Source: Bolinopsis microptera (taxonomy: Eukaryota > Ctenophora > Tentaculata > Lobata > Bolinopsidae). Taken from it: 64,000 nt of DNA. Made by a program: the position numbers and the translations under genes. The stretch spans positions 7,164,169 through 7,228,168 of the forward strand of contig NC_087079.1 in the NCBI RefSeq assembly GCF_026151205.1, read 5' to 3'. The notes beneath the pieces were generated by a model that was given only the letters and a program-made list of their open reading frames with translations, was not told the DNA's origin and did not search any database. Below are positions 21,701 through 33,428 of the stretch, in pieces. Within the stretch, counting starts at the first letter, position 1, and every line of letters starts with the position of its first letter.

Positions 21701-22197
21701 AGGAGAGATAGAAAAACCAGACCACACCTAGACATGACCCCAAGCCAGCTGCTGGTAATACCGAAAAGTAACTTAACAGTCTGTTTCGGTGACATGGTAG
21801 GTGACAGTTCGGTTTTTGTGGTAGATAGCAATTTTACAGAAATTGCAGCTAAGGCTGTCCCAATGCCCCTCTCCCCCCTATACACAAGTTTAAAGTGTCT
21901 GAGAAAAATGGTACAAAATATTACCATAAAGTAAAGATTTATGGATGACCTCAAACATGGTACAGAGTGTATTTTAGGTTGGAGGGGAGCACTAGGGAGT
22001 ATATTAGCATCGATAGTCAAAGAAAATATATACAAAATAACATAAAAATAAAATAGACCCAATAGAGCACATAACATATGACGAGACAGAAGACAGGACA
22101 ACAAATTTTCCCCGTTACCTCTATAACTTTTGCTGATGATAACATACCTAGAAAACATACCAGTTGCAACACGGTGTTGTTGAGCTGATATTCCCAT
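18763..22197 (-). CDS. LINE ORF2: AP endonuclease + reverse transcriptase
   Basis: 1144 codons. After a hydrophobic N-terminal stretch comes CSLLNPGPNL, a NPGP motif common at the start of CR1/L2 ORF2 proteins. The endonuclease-exonuclease-phosphatase domain follows (about residues 190-440; ILNETWL, HILVGDFNLASISWPDG, MSDHFCITFDI). The reverse transcriptase covers about 620-880 (APGPDGIHGKVL, HKKGDKSSVENYRPISLTS, IYFDFAKAFDSVSHD, SGVPQGSILGPLLF, LYADDTK near residue 873). The C-terminal tail resembles the CR1 group. These enzymes nick chromosomal DNA and copy the element RNA at the target. All catalytic motifs look intact. Confidence 0.95.
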   Translation of the reverse strand: MGISAQQHRVATGMFSRYVIISKSYRGNGENLLSCLLSRHMLCALLGLFYFYVILYIFSLTIDANILPSAPLQPKIHSVPCLRSSINLYFMVIFCTIFLRHFKLVYRGERGIGTALAAISVKLLSTTKTELSPTMSPKQTVKLLFGITSSWLGVMSRCGLVFLSLLNISLIVICNCSLLNPGPNLSVVYNNVHGFLNTRDLASGTPPLNMTKIHEFHGYIYKHKPHIIILNETWLKNSILSNEVLPDKYKVFRLDRSLRSHPVDATQPKKFRKNGGGVLIAHRTDIDISSLKFSKVSVQAELLSVIIKTQCGRNFSISTFYRVGTLGLDNFESFKKHFVTLASARKLQRHILVGDFNLASISWPDGQSSCQLHSSFVNFLTDDLGHTQLISSPTHKSGNTLDLVFTNIQNLIKNVKVLDQNEMCMSDHFCITFDIDVKTKYIKQPKRKIFNYSKGNFRGLNSELFSIDWDSIFECNDPYLAWSRFRGVLDAACDRWIPKKTIKSQFQPPWYDSECDRLLRNKEKWRIRHKGSNSESHKQKFRAFRTKFKNMMDEKMRLSVEDDSDDALISKKFWTYVKSKSKSTRIPETVKYHNRFRNNPSDQAALFNEYFYEQFSQESDYGIDIDFRDDCFSSLVFSREDVLLILKKLNPNKAPGPDGIHGKVLKNCAQSLAYPLSVLFNLSFSSGCIPPDWKLALVVPVHKKGDKSSVENYRPISLTSLVMKVFERCIKTALYAACSDLLDDRQHGFVNERSCTTQMIPFTDNLALALNNRSRTDIIYFDFAKAFDSVSHDLILSKLKNIFKVDGLMLKFIKSYLEGRQQQVVIGGQTSSSLPVRSGVPQGSILGPLLFVIFINDMFSCVSEGTNIALYADDTKIWREILGYPDHHIIQNDINRLYDWSVRNRMKFHPQKCKALSVSLQRNVLDNLPFNTFFYKLSGSDIDFVPSQSDLGVAINSRFNWGAQCKALVSKANSRLGLLKRTCHFTTDKRQKRSFYLALIRSIFEHCSVIWSPQSATHLQQFVAIQKRAIKWINGEPYSSYNDDKLATEQKKLNILPVMQKFIYNDLMTFYKIVNSIIPVSLPTYIVLCRPEGTRYTRHNAQIIDRSDTSTYMSTTVPCSDAFRNSFYQYVSGSQSGFLLLRPI

Positions 22198-22383
22198 AAA
22201 ACTTATAAGTATATTATTAACAGAATTGTGTCTCGCCGTTGTGTTTTGTTAGGTATTGTGCTATAATATGAAGTAACATACATTATGCTATCACTTCGTT
22301 TGAATACATATAAATAACATCCAAATGATCAGATCCAATAGGATACTGATGCAGACAATGAAAAATTGAATTGAATTACCACA

Positions 22384-23903
22384 TCAGTATCCCAATGGAT
22401 TAAACCACTTTGAGTGTATAATTCTGAGATAGAACTTTGCCAACACTGGCATCCCAGCCTTAGGGCTGGGATGAATATCATAAAAGCCCCTATTGTCACA
22501 CTTAGGAAATAATCTCTCGTTTCTGTTTCCAAAGCGGTCTAAGAAAGCCCAAAAAACATCAAGGTAAAACAGTTTATGCCTAGAGCAGCGATCAAAGATC
22601 AAATTATTCATAGCACAAACATTACCAGGGATTTTCTCTTGTCCGTTGGGGTGGACTGGTGGAATTGCTTGTACAAAAACACGTGCATTCGGATAAAGTT
22701 TCTTGGCTGTCTTCATAAGGTCACTCACAGGGGTCTTGAGATGATTGACACCCTGGGTACAGTACCGGATGTCGTTGGCACCGAAGCTTAAGAACAGTTT
22801 CTTTACCTGCACTAGAGGGTTCTTTGTATAAAAGGCCTCAATAGAGTTCTGTATAGCGGAGATCTTAAGCCCACCCTTAGCTATGTTGGTGACAGTTTCT
22901 TTACCTCTACTTAGGCGATCAGCGTCCAATCGGGCAGCAAAGGAGTCACCAGCAATGAGGATGATAGACTTCTGGTGTTTGTGGGAGTCTGTGATGGGAG
23001 CTTTTGGAGATACTTTATTAGGACTGTCGGATGTAGGAGAGGGAAGAATAGGAAATGAAGGGGAAGAGGGGGGTGTGGCTAACTTTCTGAAGGAGAGACT
23101 ATACCTCCAACAAATTTCATTGTCAGAAGGTACATCTCCTGGGGCAATCCTGTGCCTCATGACTTGCTGTGCACCAGGCTTCATGATGTTCAGAGTGCCA
23201 TTGGTGGCAGGGAGGGTGAAGTCTGCGTTAATCAACTCTCGGGCTGGCCTTGACCTAGAGGCCCTAGTTGTGCGTTGTTCTACTTGGGTTGTATCAAGCA
23301 CAAACTCAAGCGACCGTGGAGCCCCTATTGAGTAAGTGCAAATGGAGCTGGACTGTGATATTATTAGGTCTTCATCATCTTTATGGAGGCTTAACTTAGC
23401 TTGCTGAGTGTCGTACCTAGTAACAAGGCAAGCATCCATGTTGTTGGTGGTGGAGGGGAGGTCATTAATAAGTCCCATCAACTTAAAGATGCTAGGGAAG
23501 TTGTTGATGGGATGTGGCTTGTTAACTATGTTTCCAAAACAGTAGTTTTCTGACGAAGGGCTTAGCCATAGGGTGTGGACTTTTTTAGGTTTGCCTTCAA
23601 GATTCATTGAATCTAATTCTTCTGTGATTGCCTGGAATAGACTTTCGTCCATTCCAGGGAGGACCGGAACATGCTCTACGAGCGGATGTGGGCTTTGCAC
23701 GAAATTTTGAACAGTAGTTTCCTTCTTGTTTTTCTTTTCCTTCTTCTTTTCATCTATACGTTCTATTTTAGAAGCAAGCTTCTCCTCTTTCAGACTGTCC
23801 AGGATACTCTGAGCTTCTGAGTAAGGAGGGTATGCATATGTTGCTTTACTTCAATAGATAAGTCTTGCAGTAAGGTGAGAAAGTTGGCGGGCAGTGTTGG
23901 CAT
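22384..23903 (-). CDS. LINE ORF1: AlkB-like dioxygenase fused to SGNH esterase (frameshifted 5' end)
   Basis: The long frame (23700 to 22384 as an open 438 codons; its first codon there is GTG) begins upstream with a lysine-rich coiled segment. An ATG at 23903-23901 starts MPTLPANFLTLLQDLSIEV in the neighbouring frame and meets a stop at 23790, so one indel near 23830 separates start and body. Numbering from 23700, residues about 85-207 match the AlkB family: LSLHKDDE with H106 and D108 as iron ligands, H183 as third ligand, and R199-x5-R205. Residues about 245-430 match the SGNH fold of CR1 ORF1 esterases: GDS (252-254), AKGG, GAND with N310, and a late H411. Between them is a Ser/Pro linker. 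ORF1 probably binds the element RNA. The dioxygenase could demethylate it; that is inference. Confidence 0.85.
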
Positions 23904-24211
23904 CTTGTTGTGAAGTGTGGGAGGATCGGGAGGAGACTGGGTGATCCGGATAAGAGATCAACAGCAGGATGTTTCAGTGGCACCGCTATAAACCATAGCA
24001 ATCTGGATCTGAAACAGTTAATAGGCCAGAGATTTATAGTTCAGAGTGAAAAATTATGAATTATAATGAACAGAAGTGTTGTAAAGAACTGTATAGCAGA
24101 AAAAATAATGCAATACTTAATTAAGGGAGAAGTAGCTTAAAAAGGAGTTAATAAATTTCAAACATCACTAGATCTCTAACAATAAAACTAACCTCGTACC
24201 AGACCGCAGGA

Positions 24212-24238
24212 GCCCTGGTAGTACAAGACTACCAGGGC
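24212..24238. repeat. Perfect 11-bp hairpin in LINE 5' leader
   Basis: GCCCTGGTAGT-ACAAG-ACTACCAGGGC: an 11-bp perfect stem with a 5-nt loop, just upstream of ORF1. Confidence 0.85.
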
Positions 24239-24930
24239 ATTAGGAAGAAACGATTACCACCTCAACAACCTGTTATCTAACTCAAATCCATCACACCCAG
24301 GACACCGGCAGACTTTACTCCAGCGATTTACTCATCGGTAGCCATGCCTAAAATTATTTGTTATATAGTAGTGTTGAAAGTATTAAAACTGGAAAACTGT
24401 ACAGGTATCCTAGGAAGATATACATCTGGCCTTTTCAAAAGATCGTACATTTTGATAGGGCATCCTTTATACTTAACAATATTAGATGGATCAACGCCAA
24501 AAAATACTAGAATGATTTGATTGGATCTGAAACTTTCGCCAGTATTACCTTTTTAATATAATAATTATGGTAATACAAATCGTAAATGTAGAGTGAAGAA
24601 GTTACATCAATAATATAACTATGACTTGGCAACACAAGTACAAGCAACAAGGAACAGGAGATCACTATACTGAATTGGTTTCTTGATCTAGTTAGGAGCT
24701 GAAGTTAATGTCCTGGAAAGAGTGTTAACAAAACCTTGCACGTTTTCTCACTCTTCCCTGGCCCCATCTTCTTGGCTCACTCATCTGGATAAGATATTTT
24801 CAGTGACTATTTCTTGTGTAATGTACAATATTATATATCAGACTAACCTATATCTACTATTTAAGTTAAGTATATATAATGTATATCACATACTGTTACA
24901 AAAGTGCAGCGAAGTTTTTTAAATAGTTGT

Positions 24931-25175
24931 AAGGTCTGTACAAAGCGCCTAGTCCGTACAAAGCGCCTAGTCTGTACAAAGCGCCTAGTCCGTACAAAGC
25001 GCCTAGTCCGTACAAAGGGCCTAGTCTGTACAAAGCGCCTAGTCTGTACAAAGCGCCTAGTCCGTACAAAGCGCCTAGTCCGTACAAAGTGCCTAGTCCA
25101 TACAAAGCGCCTAGTCCGTACAAAGCGCCTAGCCTGTACAAAGCACCTAGTCCATACAAAGTGCCTAGTCTAACA
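24931..25175. repeat. 18-bp minisatellite, about 13 copies
   Basis: Tandem CGTACAAAGCGCCTAGTC units with C/T variants. The period is a multiple of three, so long open frames on both strands are spurious. Confidence 0.95.
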
Positions 25176-25380
25176 CAAGATAAACTTGTATTTACTAGTA
25201 TTTGTTGTATGAAGTTCCACCTAAAATGTGTTCACCTAACACCTAGTGACATCACTGAACTGGCATAGCAAAATTCCCGTTTCCAATGTGCATGATCATC
25301 TATCAAATCAAATTGACAATCAAGATGATACCGATGCTGATTTTTTAAAAACAATACTCTGATGTCCATTAGGATTAAAA

Positions 25381-28300
25381 ATGGTTCGAGGCAGCTGCTA
25401 CAAGTGTGGTGAGAAGGGACATCAGGTCAAGGACTGCACCGCTACTGGTAAGTTTGGAGAGACAGCATTTAGCCAGCCATCAGCGATAACGTTAGATTTC
25501 AAATTGCTGAGATTGCTGTAGATTTTTCCAAAACTACAGATAATTCAACCAATTCTAATTTTCAGAGACTTTGTGTTACAATTGCAACAAAACTGGACAC
25601 ATTTCTACTGAATGTCTTGAAGAACGTAAGTTTTTCACTCCTTGATTAAATACACAACATGATATAAACCGGACCCTCACACAGCACACTCAGTACTCTC
25701 AAATTATACTTGTCTTGAGGCCTACATGCAAGCAATCTACATGAGTCATACATCATTTAACACGTTCTATTGAGTTATAATATTTAACTTACGTATGATA
25801 TAAGCTCTAACAGTTGACACACGTTCAGGTAGAGAACGTCAACCATCAGATACCAGGAGACGTAGCCGAGGTGAGTGATGTTGTCTAATACTTAATAAAC
25901 GTATTATAGTAGTTCCATATTGAAATGTTAGTCAAAATTCTTTACCTTGAGTTTGATACTTCTTGAGAACGTTTTTTGCTAAACTTAATTCGCAGGCGGT
26001 GGTCGACCCAGGGGAGAGTTTAAGCCTGAGGGTGAAGGAGATGCTTTTGAAGGCCGAGGCCGAGGTGAACTAAGGGAGAGTTTTTTGGTCGAGGCCTACA
26101 TATTTTGAGCTAGGCCAAGCTATTTTGGAACAAAGAGATTATTTCGGTTCACGAAATTTGACCAAAACCCATAATTGGGTATCTTGGACCGTTGCCAGTG
26201 TCTCTCTTTCCCAAACAAAAGTAAATGATATTAATTTGAATGACCGTCTGCAAATGCAAAATGATACCGAGAATGAAATCGGTCGCTCGCTTTTCCCATT
26301 CGTTCACGGCTTACGAATTGTATAAATAAGTTTCGATTAATTGCATCAATCACATGCTGTAAAAATCTATTTTGGTTGCTTTCGGGTCGATATCTAGTAT
26401 TTCGTTATTGCCGAGTACAGCTGCCTTCAGGTAGTTCTTCTTAATCTATTATAATTGTAATTGTAAATGAATGGGAAAAGCAAGCGACCGATTTCATTCT
26501 CGGTATCATTTTGCATTTGCAGACGGTCATTCAAATTAATATCATTTATTTTTGTTTGGGAATGAGAGACACTAGCAGCGGCCCACTCTACCCAATTATG
26601 GTTTTTGGTCAAATATCATCTCTTTTTGATTAATGTCAGGGTAATGGGACTACTGCGGAAATACCTTAGTATTGCCGTACAACTACTACAGAAGTAATCC
26701 TGATAACACTCGACCTCTGCCTGATCCAGAGGATGTCACCATTTTACCTTCACACAGACATCAAACGCTGTAAGAAGATGACGATCAGACCTCGTTAATG
26801 TCAGGGTACTTTACAAAGTCGAAATATAAAGTGATAACTTCATTAATAAGGAGGTAATTTCAACGATTTCGAAATTTTAACTTTGTGAACATTTCCTTGT
26901 GTTTAGATAAGCATATCTGTCGATCACTGACTAAATATGCCACTTTATACCCATTCAGGTTGGCATTAAATTCATATATAATGCCATTTAACTGTCGTGG
27001 GAAAGCTGATAAAAATCGTGAAAACAGCAATTTTCAGTGATTTTAGCAATTTTCAATCAATTTGGGCGTGTCCCACGTGTGCAACTTTTCGATTTTCAAC
27101 TTTTAAATTAATATATATTATATACTTCACGACAATCTGTTGTAAAACAGGGGTTCCTTAAAATTTTAGAACTCTAACTCAATATGGCGATTTAGGGTTT
27201 TTTACCGAATTTCGCGCATATTTTGCGCAAATTTCTTAAAAACCTCCACATAACTATTTCTTTTTCCTGTCATCTTTGACATTGAATTACAATTTTTATA
27301 ACTTAAAATATGTTATATGCCTGCTAAACTGCTTTCGATGAGTCTAAATGCCTGAAAAAAGGGGGTATAATACAGTACAGGGGGTAAATAGTAAATAGTA
27401 TGGTGATTATAATGTCGGCGGTGGTGCTTGCCAGCACTGTGATAACAACAATGTTTAACGATTTGAGGCGTTAACTTTATCTAATACTCCCATTCAAATG
27501 GCATGTTCTCAATTCTCGAAAAAAATGCATGCACTATAAAATTTTACTGAAAAGTATAAGTAGGAATTAGGATGAAATCAGATTTGGCTGTATTATTAGA
27601 TATTCGAATGGAGTCTATCTTCAATGGTAAAAATTCTTCACCTTGAGTTTGATACTTCTTGAGAACGTTTTTTGCTAAACTTAATTCGCAGGCGGTGGTC
27701 GACCCAGGGGAGAGTTTAAGCCTGAGGGCGAAGGAGATGCTTTTGAAGGCCGAGGCCGAGGTGAAGTAAGGGAAAGTTTTTTGGTCATGGCCTACATAAA
27801 TTTCCAACCAAAATTCATTCTCGCATTATTTTAAAACGTCATCAAAATTTCAATGTTCGGTGAAGAAAACTTTCAAGTAGTCCTTGGCAAAATCCGCTGT
27901 AGAAACTTAAAAATCTGCCGACGCCGAATTTGATTCTTTACCGAGAAATGGTTTTCTGACCGAGGCCGAGGAAACATTGATCAACCCTCGTCTTATAAAC
28001 GAGGCAGGGGCCTCGGTAGACCACTGTTTGCAATTTCCGCTCAATGACATTTTTAACCCGTACCCTATTTGAAACCAGATGTTATCTTCAGATAAGGGCT
28101 GTTTTAACTGCGGTAGACCCGGGCACTGGGCTAGGGATTGTCAGAGCAGGGGGGATCTTATATGCTACAACTGTAGAGGAGAGGGTCATCTTGCTAGGGA
28201 TTGTCCTTCTGAGGTAAAATAGCTCCTGCTGCGGTCCTTAAATTGTTTATATTTTCTGCGAATTTCATTCTGTCGACCACTTCACCAGTGTAAAACTACA

Positions 28301-31245
28301 AAAGCTACTACGTTACATGAGATCGTTACATTAGACCACCTGGTTCAGGACTTTTTAACTATTTCCTAATTCCCAGGAGGACTCAGACCAGACCTGCTAC
28401 AACTGCAACGGAACTGGGCACATTGCCAAGTACTGTGCCTCTGATACAGTAGCGGGAGGAGAACGAGAAGGAGGAGAGATCCGTGAGAGTAGAGCCCCCC
28501 GCGGTGGACGAGGAGGTCAGTACAATTATTCTTGCTACAGATGTGGCGGACAAGGTCACCAAGCCAGGGACTGTCCTAGTGACTCGAGGGAGTGTTACGG
28601 TTGTGGTGGACACGGACATCTTCAGAAGGAATGCCCTAGCAAGGAGGCTGGAGGTGCTGGGGGTGACTTTGAGGCTCCAACTTGTTACAATTGTGGCAAA
28701 GCTGGTGAGAATTCTTATGTTTTTTGTGCTCTTTAATTTACTTCTCGACATGTGAATATTCTTTAGTCTTAAAAAATGTATATCATCAAACTTAGCCTGA
28801 TACAAATTACCATCATGTGAACATTTTAGCCTGTAAATCCTGAGTTTCACTGGTATGAATATGATAAAACTAAGTTTAACTGCCAGCTAGAACACACTAC
28901 ATAATAAGATAAACCAGTTGTCTTAACAGATTGTTCATTATTACACACACAAAACCGTGAAATAGTATATTTATATAATATGTATGAATGAAAAGCATTA
29001 ATATTAAAATAGTATATTAAACTATGAGACGTACCATGTGATCACTACGCTCAATTTGTAATAGTTCAAGTAGCTTGTAGTGAAGTTGTGTGTAAGATTT
29101 GAGTGTAAGTGTAAAGAATATAATGGAATATTATCGATATCACTAATTAAGAACCCTCTAGTCAAAATACCAACCATATTTATAACTTGATAAATTAATA
29201 ATAAATTTTTCAGGACATTTGGCTCGAGAATGTGATCGGCGCAGGGAACGCACCAACGAAGGACAGGTAAGTCTACAGACTACATTTAACACTAAGTGTG
29301 ATATGGACTCATATATTATTATAAGGTTTGCTGTTTTGGGCTCTTCTAGGTAACTTCTGGGCCCCTCTGGCCCCTTACCCTCTATCATACTGGCACCAAT
29401 TTGACACATAACTATTGTGTAGTCTGGGACCGCGGAATCTTAATTTTATGATTTGCTTGGCAAAAGTCCCTACCTTGCCAGTGCCCAGTAAATTGGTGCC
29501 CCTTTCGCTCTCTCTCTCTAAGCCGCCGCTCACATAATACCGGGGGTAAACTAACATTTTGTTGTTTAACCTACTACCTCAAGCAGCTGCACTATTTGGA
29601 TCTTTTAACTTTTAAGTGCCCGGAATGAGGCAACGTGGCCCGGCTGAGTGCATTCTGAGCACGTTCATATAATGTACGGGCAACCTGTCCGATATGGACA
29701 TGAAACTAGTTCTACACGTTATTCAATTAGACTCAAGAGAGGTCCAGGGGGATGCAATTTTGAAATGATACCATTAGTCCCCCTGGCCCCTTCCCTCCTC
29801 ACATTCCTGATAACATTCCTCATTTCAGACCTGTTACCGTTGTGGAGAGAAGGGACACATGGCGCGTGACTGTACCATGGAGGAGGGGGTCTGCTACTCT
29901 TGCAATGAATCTGGTACTTTTTTATAGTTTTATAGTTTTATACGTTGGAATTAATTGAGTTAATTACTTCCCTTATCATCAGAGGTAACATGATACAAGT
30001 ACGGACATATTTTACCATTATATATAGTGAGATGCCAAAATTTCCTTTTTTTTCGTGTTCGTCAAATTTTGCGAATTTTGCGATTGTTCAGTCCTTTTTG
30101 CGAAATGTACGGGGGAAAATGTGACAATTAAAATAATCTTTGCCAGGGTTATAAAAATGCTCATAAGACTTGAGGTTTGCAGTTAAATTAATACATTTTC
30201 AATAACGTCACGTATGACGATTTATATTTAATGATGAAACATCGCCATGAAAGAAGCCCAAAATGCTGGCAGACAGCCAGTATGTGTAGGAACTAAAACT
30301 TATAGTTCTAAACCTTATAGTGCTAGCCAATAGCAGGAACTTCAGTAAGCAATACCCCCGACTCATTCAAATAACAAATTCCTACCTGGATCATCATGCC
30401 GACCGCATCAAGAAACAAACCTAAAAATATCAACAAAAAACGAACACAAAAATCCAAAGTTTGCGTTACAGTAGTATAGGACGAAAAATTGATGACGAAA
30501 AAAAACTATTAATATAGCATATTTCAATTCAATTATAAAATTCACTATCTACTGATTATATAATATGGTACCACTGAACGTATAATATGGTACTCCTGGC
30601 AAACGGGCACAATAAAGACAAACCCGGCACACAAGATAAGGAACACGTTGCAAAACGACATTAACTCCAGGACGACTGCTATCCCATGAGGCACAAATTA
30701 GATTAGTGTGAAGGTGGCAAATGTCTTATCACCCAATGAGGAGAGGCCGTGAACCTTTCACTAGCCAATAGGAGCGCAGTATTCTGCAAACCTGCCCTCA
30801 TTAGATTACCATAGGAACGCCAAGTGTATCAGGTTACACTTGGAACGCAAAGGTTACCTGTTACTCGTGTTGCTTAATTCTATGATACATGGATTACCAC
30901 ACTATTTTTATATAGTTGGAAGGTGTTAACTCTGTTAAGGGATCATTTGCACCCGTACTTAATTTTGCCTCTAATAATCATCCCTCAATGAAAATTCGTT
31001 TATCATGTATGCTGAGAATACCCCAAATTATGGCTTTCAGCTTTGAACTGCTGAGTTGCAATTTGTTTAATCGCAAAACCATGACGTCCATATAATTATA
31101 AAACTCTATTTCAGGACACATAGCAAAGGACTGCCCAGTGAAACCGCAAGGAGCATTCCAGGGTGAATGTTACAAATGTGGTGAGCGAGGCCACATCGCC
31201 GCGCTCTGTCCCGACGCTGGTGGTAACGACCAAGAAGTGATGTAG
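25381..31245 (+). CDS. CNBP-like CCHC zinc-knuckle protein, 318 aa, nine exons
   Basis: Exons: 25381-25447, 25566-25625, 25829-25870, 25996-26064, 28092-28213, 28377-28704, 29214-29266, 29829-29913 and 31115-31245. All have GT-AG borders and sum to 957 nt in frame. The protein starts MVRGSCYKCGEKGHQVKDC and carries eleven C-x2-C-x4-H-x4-C knuckles, at residues 6, 26, 83, 104, 127, 173, 193, 223, 249, 269 and 294. Arg/Ser-rich (43-56), Gly/Arg (57-79) and RGGRGG (about 159-167) linkers lie between. CNBP usually has seven knuckles; this expanded form resembles HEXBP/GIS2-type proteins. Such proteins bind single-stranded nucleic acid, often G-rich mRNA, in cytoplasm and nucleus. Several introns split a knuckle at the same Gly codon before His, suggesting growth by exon duplication. 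A second copy of exon 4 lies at 27692-27760. Confidence 0.92.
26131..26634. mobile_element. Foldback element in the CNBP-like gene
   Basis: Arms of about 165-175 bp (26131-26304 and 26468-26634) are inverted copies separated by about 160 bp. Both arms keep an open frame reading toward the centre with shared peptide NDINLNDRLQMQNDTENEIG. The 5' tips (AAAGAGAT) also pair. No target duplication was found. A decayed single arm is at 6310-6465. Confidence 0.75.
27632..27795 (+). repeat. Duplicate of exon 4 with its flanks
   Basis: About 160 bp matches 25938-26103 almost perfectly, including the 3' splice site (TTCGCAG), the 69-nt exon (27692-27760) and its donor. The copy is in phase and would add 23 residues if included. 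It may be an alternative exon or a silent duplicate. Confidence 0.85.
27965..28015 (+). CDS. Possible extra RG-rich mini-exon of the CNBP-like gene
   Basis: A 51-nt segment (RGNIDQPSSYKRGRGL) has acceptor- and donor-like borders and the right phase (1 to 1). The acceptor (TTTTCTGACCGAG) is poor, and GACCGAGGCCGAGG also occurs in a dispersed repeat near 38 kb, so it may be repeat-derived. Confidence 0.25.
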
Positions 31246-32458
31246 CGGATGGTCCTTGTGCACCGCCTCACTTGTTAGCGCCCACGTGGAGAGTAGTGGT
31301 GATAATGCACCGCCTCCCCCAGCTAGAATGTGAGGTGTGTAGCTGTGCAGTAGCTCTAAAGGAGAGTGTTATTTTATTCTATTATTTTCATAGTGTGAGG
31401 TGGGGTGATTTGATACGAGACTTTTGAGGCGATGAAAATGATACGAACATTGAAGAATTTAATTGAGATGAACCTCCAGCTGTGGGACGTCCTCCATCTT
31501 TTAACTGCCCAGTAGACTGGAGCAATATGTGGACGTCCACTCATGTTAAATGAAGTCACGAGGTAGGGAAATGTGATTCGCACTGTTGAACTGTCTACGA
31601 TGTTAGAACCATGTGGTGTGGAAAGGTGGTTTTGGTGGTGATCTCACCATATTTCAAGGCGGGCTCGAACTTGAAATTGTTTTAAGATTTTGAGGCAAGA
31701 GATTGCTGTAAAAATGATGGCCGACATATTGAGTACAATACATTTGTAGCGCCCAGATAATCTTAACCTTAATTTAGTGTACCTTTGCGTTTACATGCAA
31801 GAAGTTTCAGGTCTGCGCGATTCGCTAGTTCGATTCAGTCTTGATGTACTAATTTATTTACTAAAACTTTAGTTAGTTAACTTTAAATACTTCTCATTAC
31901 GATCCCGGTGGTCAACACCTTTGTCTTATGCTTTTGTTGCAGCTTTTTTTAATTAATTTATTTATCAAACAATTTTAATATCAGAAGTATGCTTGAAATC
32001 AAATATTATATACGACTTAAGTTCGGTGAAATGATGTACGCGTTCTCCAAGAGATATATATATAATTATATGTTTATGTTTTTCCTAATCTATGTTTCTG
32101 AATGTATCCAAATTCCAAAATAACGACATACACGTAATACCTTGTTTTATGATGATTATTTTAATATAGAGGGTAATCTGGGACTTTAAAGTTGCCATAT
32201 TGAGCGATATGTAGTTTGGTTTAAATTAATTTAGTTATATAGACGAGTGTAGTTCGTGCTGCCAAGTTTATTCCGGTTTTACATGTTGAAATATTAGTGC
32301 TTGACTAAATTATAATCAAATTATTCCACCTTCTACAAAAATTGTTCGTCTCTCATTTTTAAAAATCACGTACAAAATAACTGTGGGTAGCTATGGTTAA
32401 AAAGTGGTAAAGCTGTTGATACAGATATCTATCTACCCTATCTATAGTTAGTAAGCAA
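31246..32458 (+). other. Downstream region of the CNBP-like gene
   Basis: Presumably includes the 3' UTR. No other gene seen. Confidence 0.4.
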
Positions 32459-32485
32459 GTGTGGTCTGTAAAGGGTTGTAGTTAC

Positions 32486-32690
32486 ACTGTATCTATACAC
32501 TATACACTATACACGGTACACTATACACTTTACACATTACACTATACACTATACACGGTACACTATACTACTATACACTGTATCTATACACTATACACTC
32601 TATCTATACACGGTCCACTATACACGGTACACTATACACTGTATCTATACACTATATATATACACTATATACACTATACACTTTACCCAT
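32486..32690. repeat. TACACTA-type simple repeat
   Basis: Degenerate repeats of CTATACACTATACAC and variants over about 200 bp. Confidence 0.9.
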
Positions 32691-33428
32691 AATTTGACGT
32701 AGAACATATTTCTTGATTAATCGTATTCACTCCACTATTGCACAGTGCAGTGGATAATAGACAAAACTTAGGTCTATCTAGTATTCAATATTATATCTAG
32801 TATGTCTCCGGTACACTGATTTCTTGCTAAATGCTACAAACAAGAATTTAGATTACCTACCTGTCCAATTTAATTTGATTTTGATACATTCCATTCTGTT
32901 ACACATACTGACATACCTCTTTTACGGCATTTAACAGTACCTTGTTTAAGTTACTTGTGAAGAGTTTCCCCTTCATTTCAATGATTGACGGCTCATGACC
33001 AGACTATATAATGTTATCTACAACCACTTTTATTACTTTAATTACTTTAATCACCAGTCACAACCACGCATTTCAACGTCTTACAGCTTCATGATATAGA
33101 GCCTGGGTATATTTAGTAGGTATTACTATAATTATATATTACATAATATGCTAGTTTACTTATATATTAAGATCAAAGGAATTCAGATTTGACGAATATT
33201 GTTAGGTCTGAAGTAGTTAAGGTCATCAATTATTAAAGATATGCTTTGTCCAGCAGAGTAGGGGGAATAGCTGGTAACGTTTTGGGATAAAGTTGAGAAA
33301 CTGTATACCTTTTCTCACCCTCGAAATGTATGATAAAAGTATACACTACATACCATACAGGGACACATGATGTATAGTTCAGTAATCCATTTCCGGGTGT
33401 GTATATCTGACCACCCCGCTGCTGACCC

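Larger units (their letters stand above)
18320..24250 (-). mobile_element. Nearly complete CR1-type LINE retrotransposon
   Basis: A single minus-strand element with two ORFs in the order 5'UTR, ORF1 (nucleic-acid/esterase type) and ORF2 (endonuclease-reverse transcriptase). ORF2 is uninterrupted over more than 1100 codons, so the copy is young. The edges are approximate: I could not find target-site duplications, and the 3' end probably lies near the AT-rich tail at 18320-18360. A perfect hairpin in the 5' leader is listed separately. Confidence 0.85.

Noticed and set aside
24896-25173. Frames of six-residue repeats on both strands
   Set aside because: Product of the 18-bp tandem repeat.
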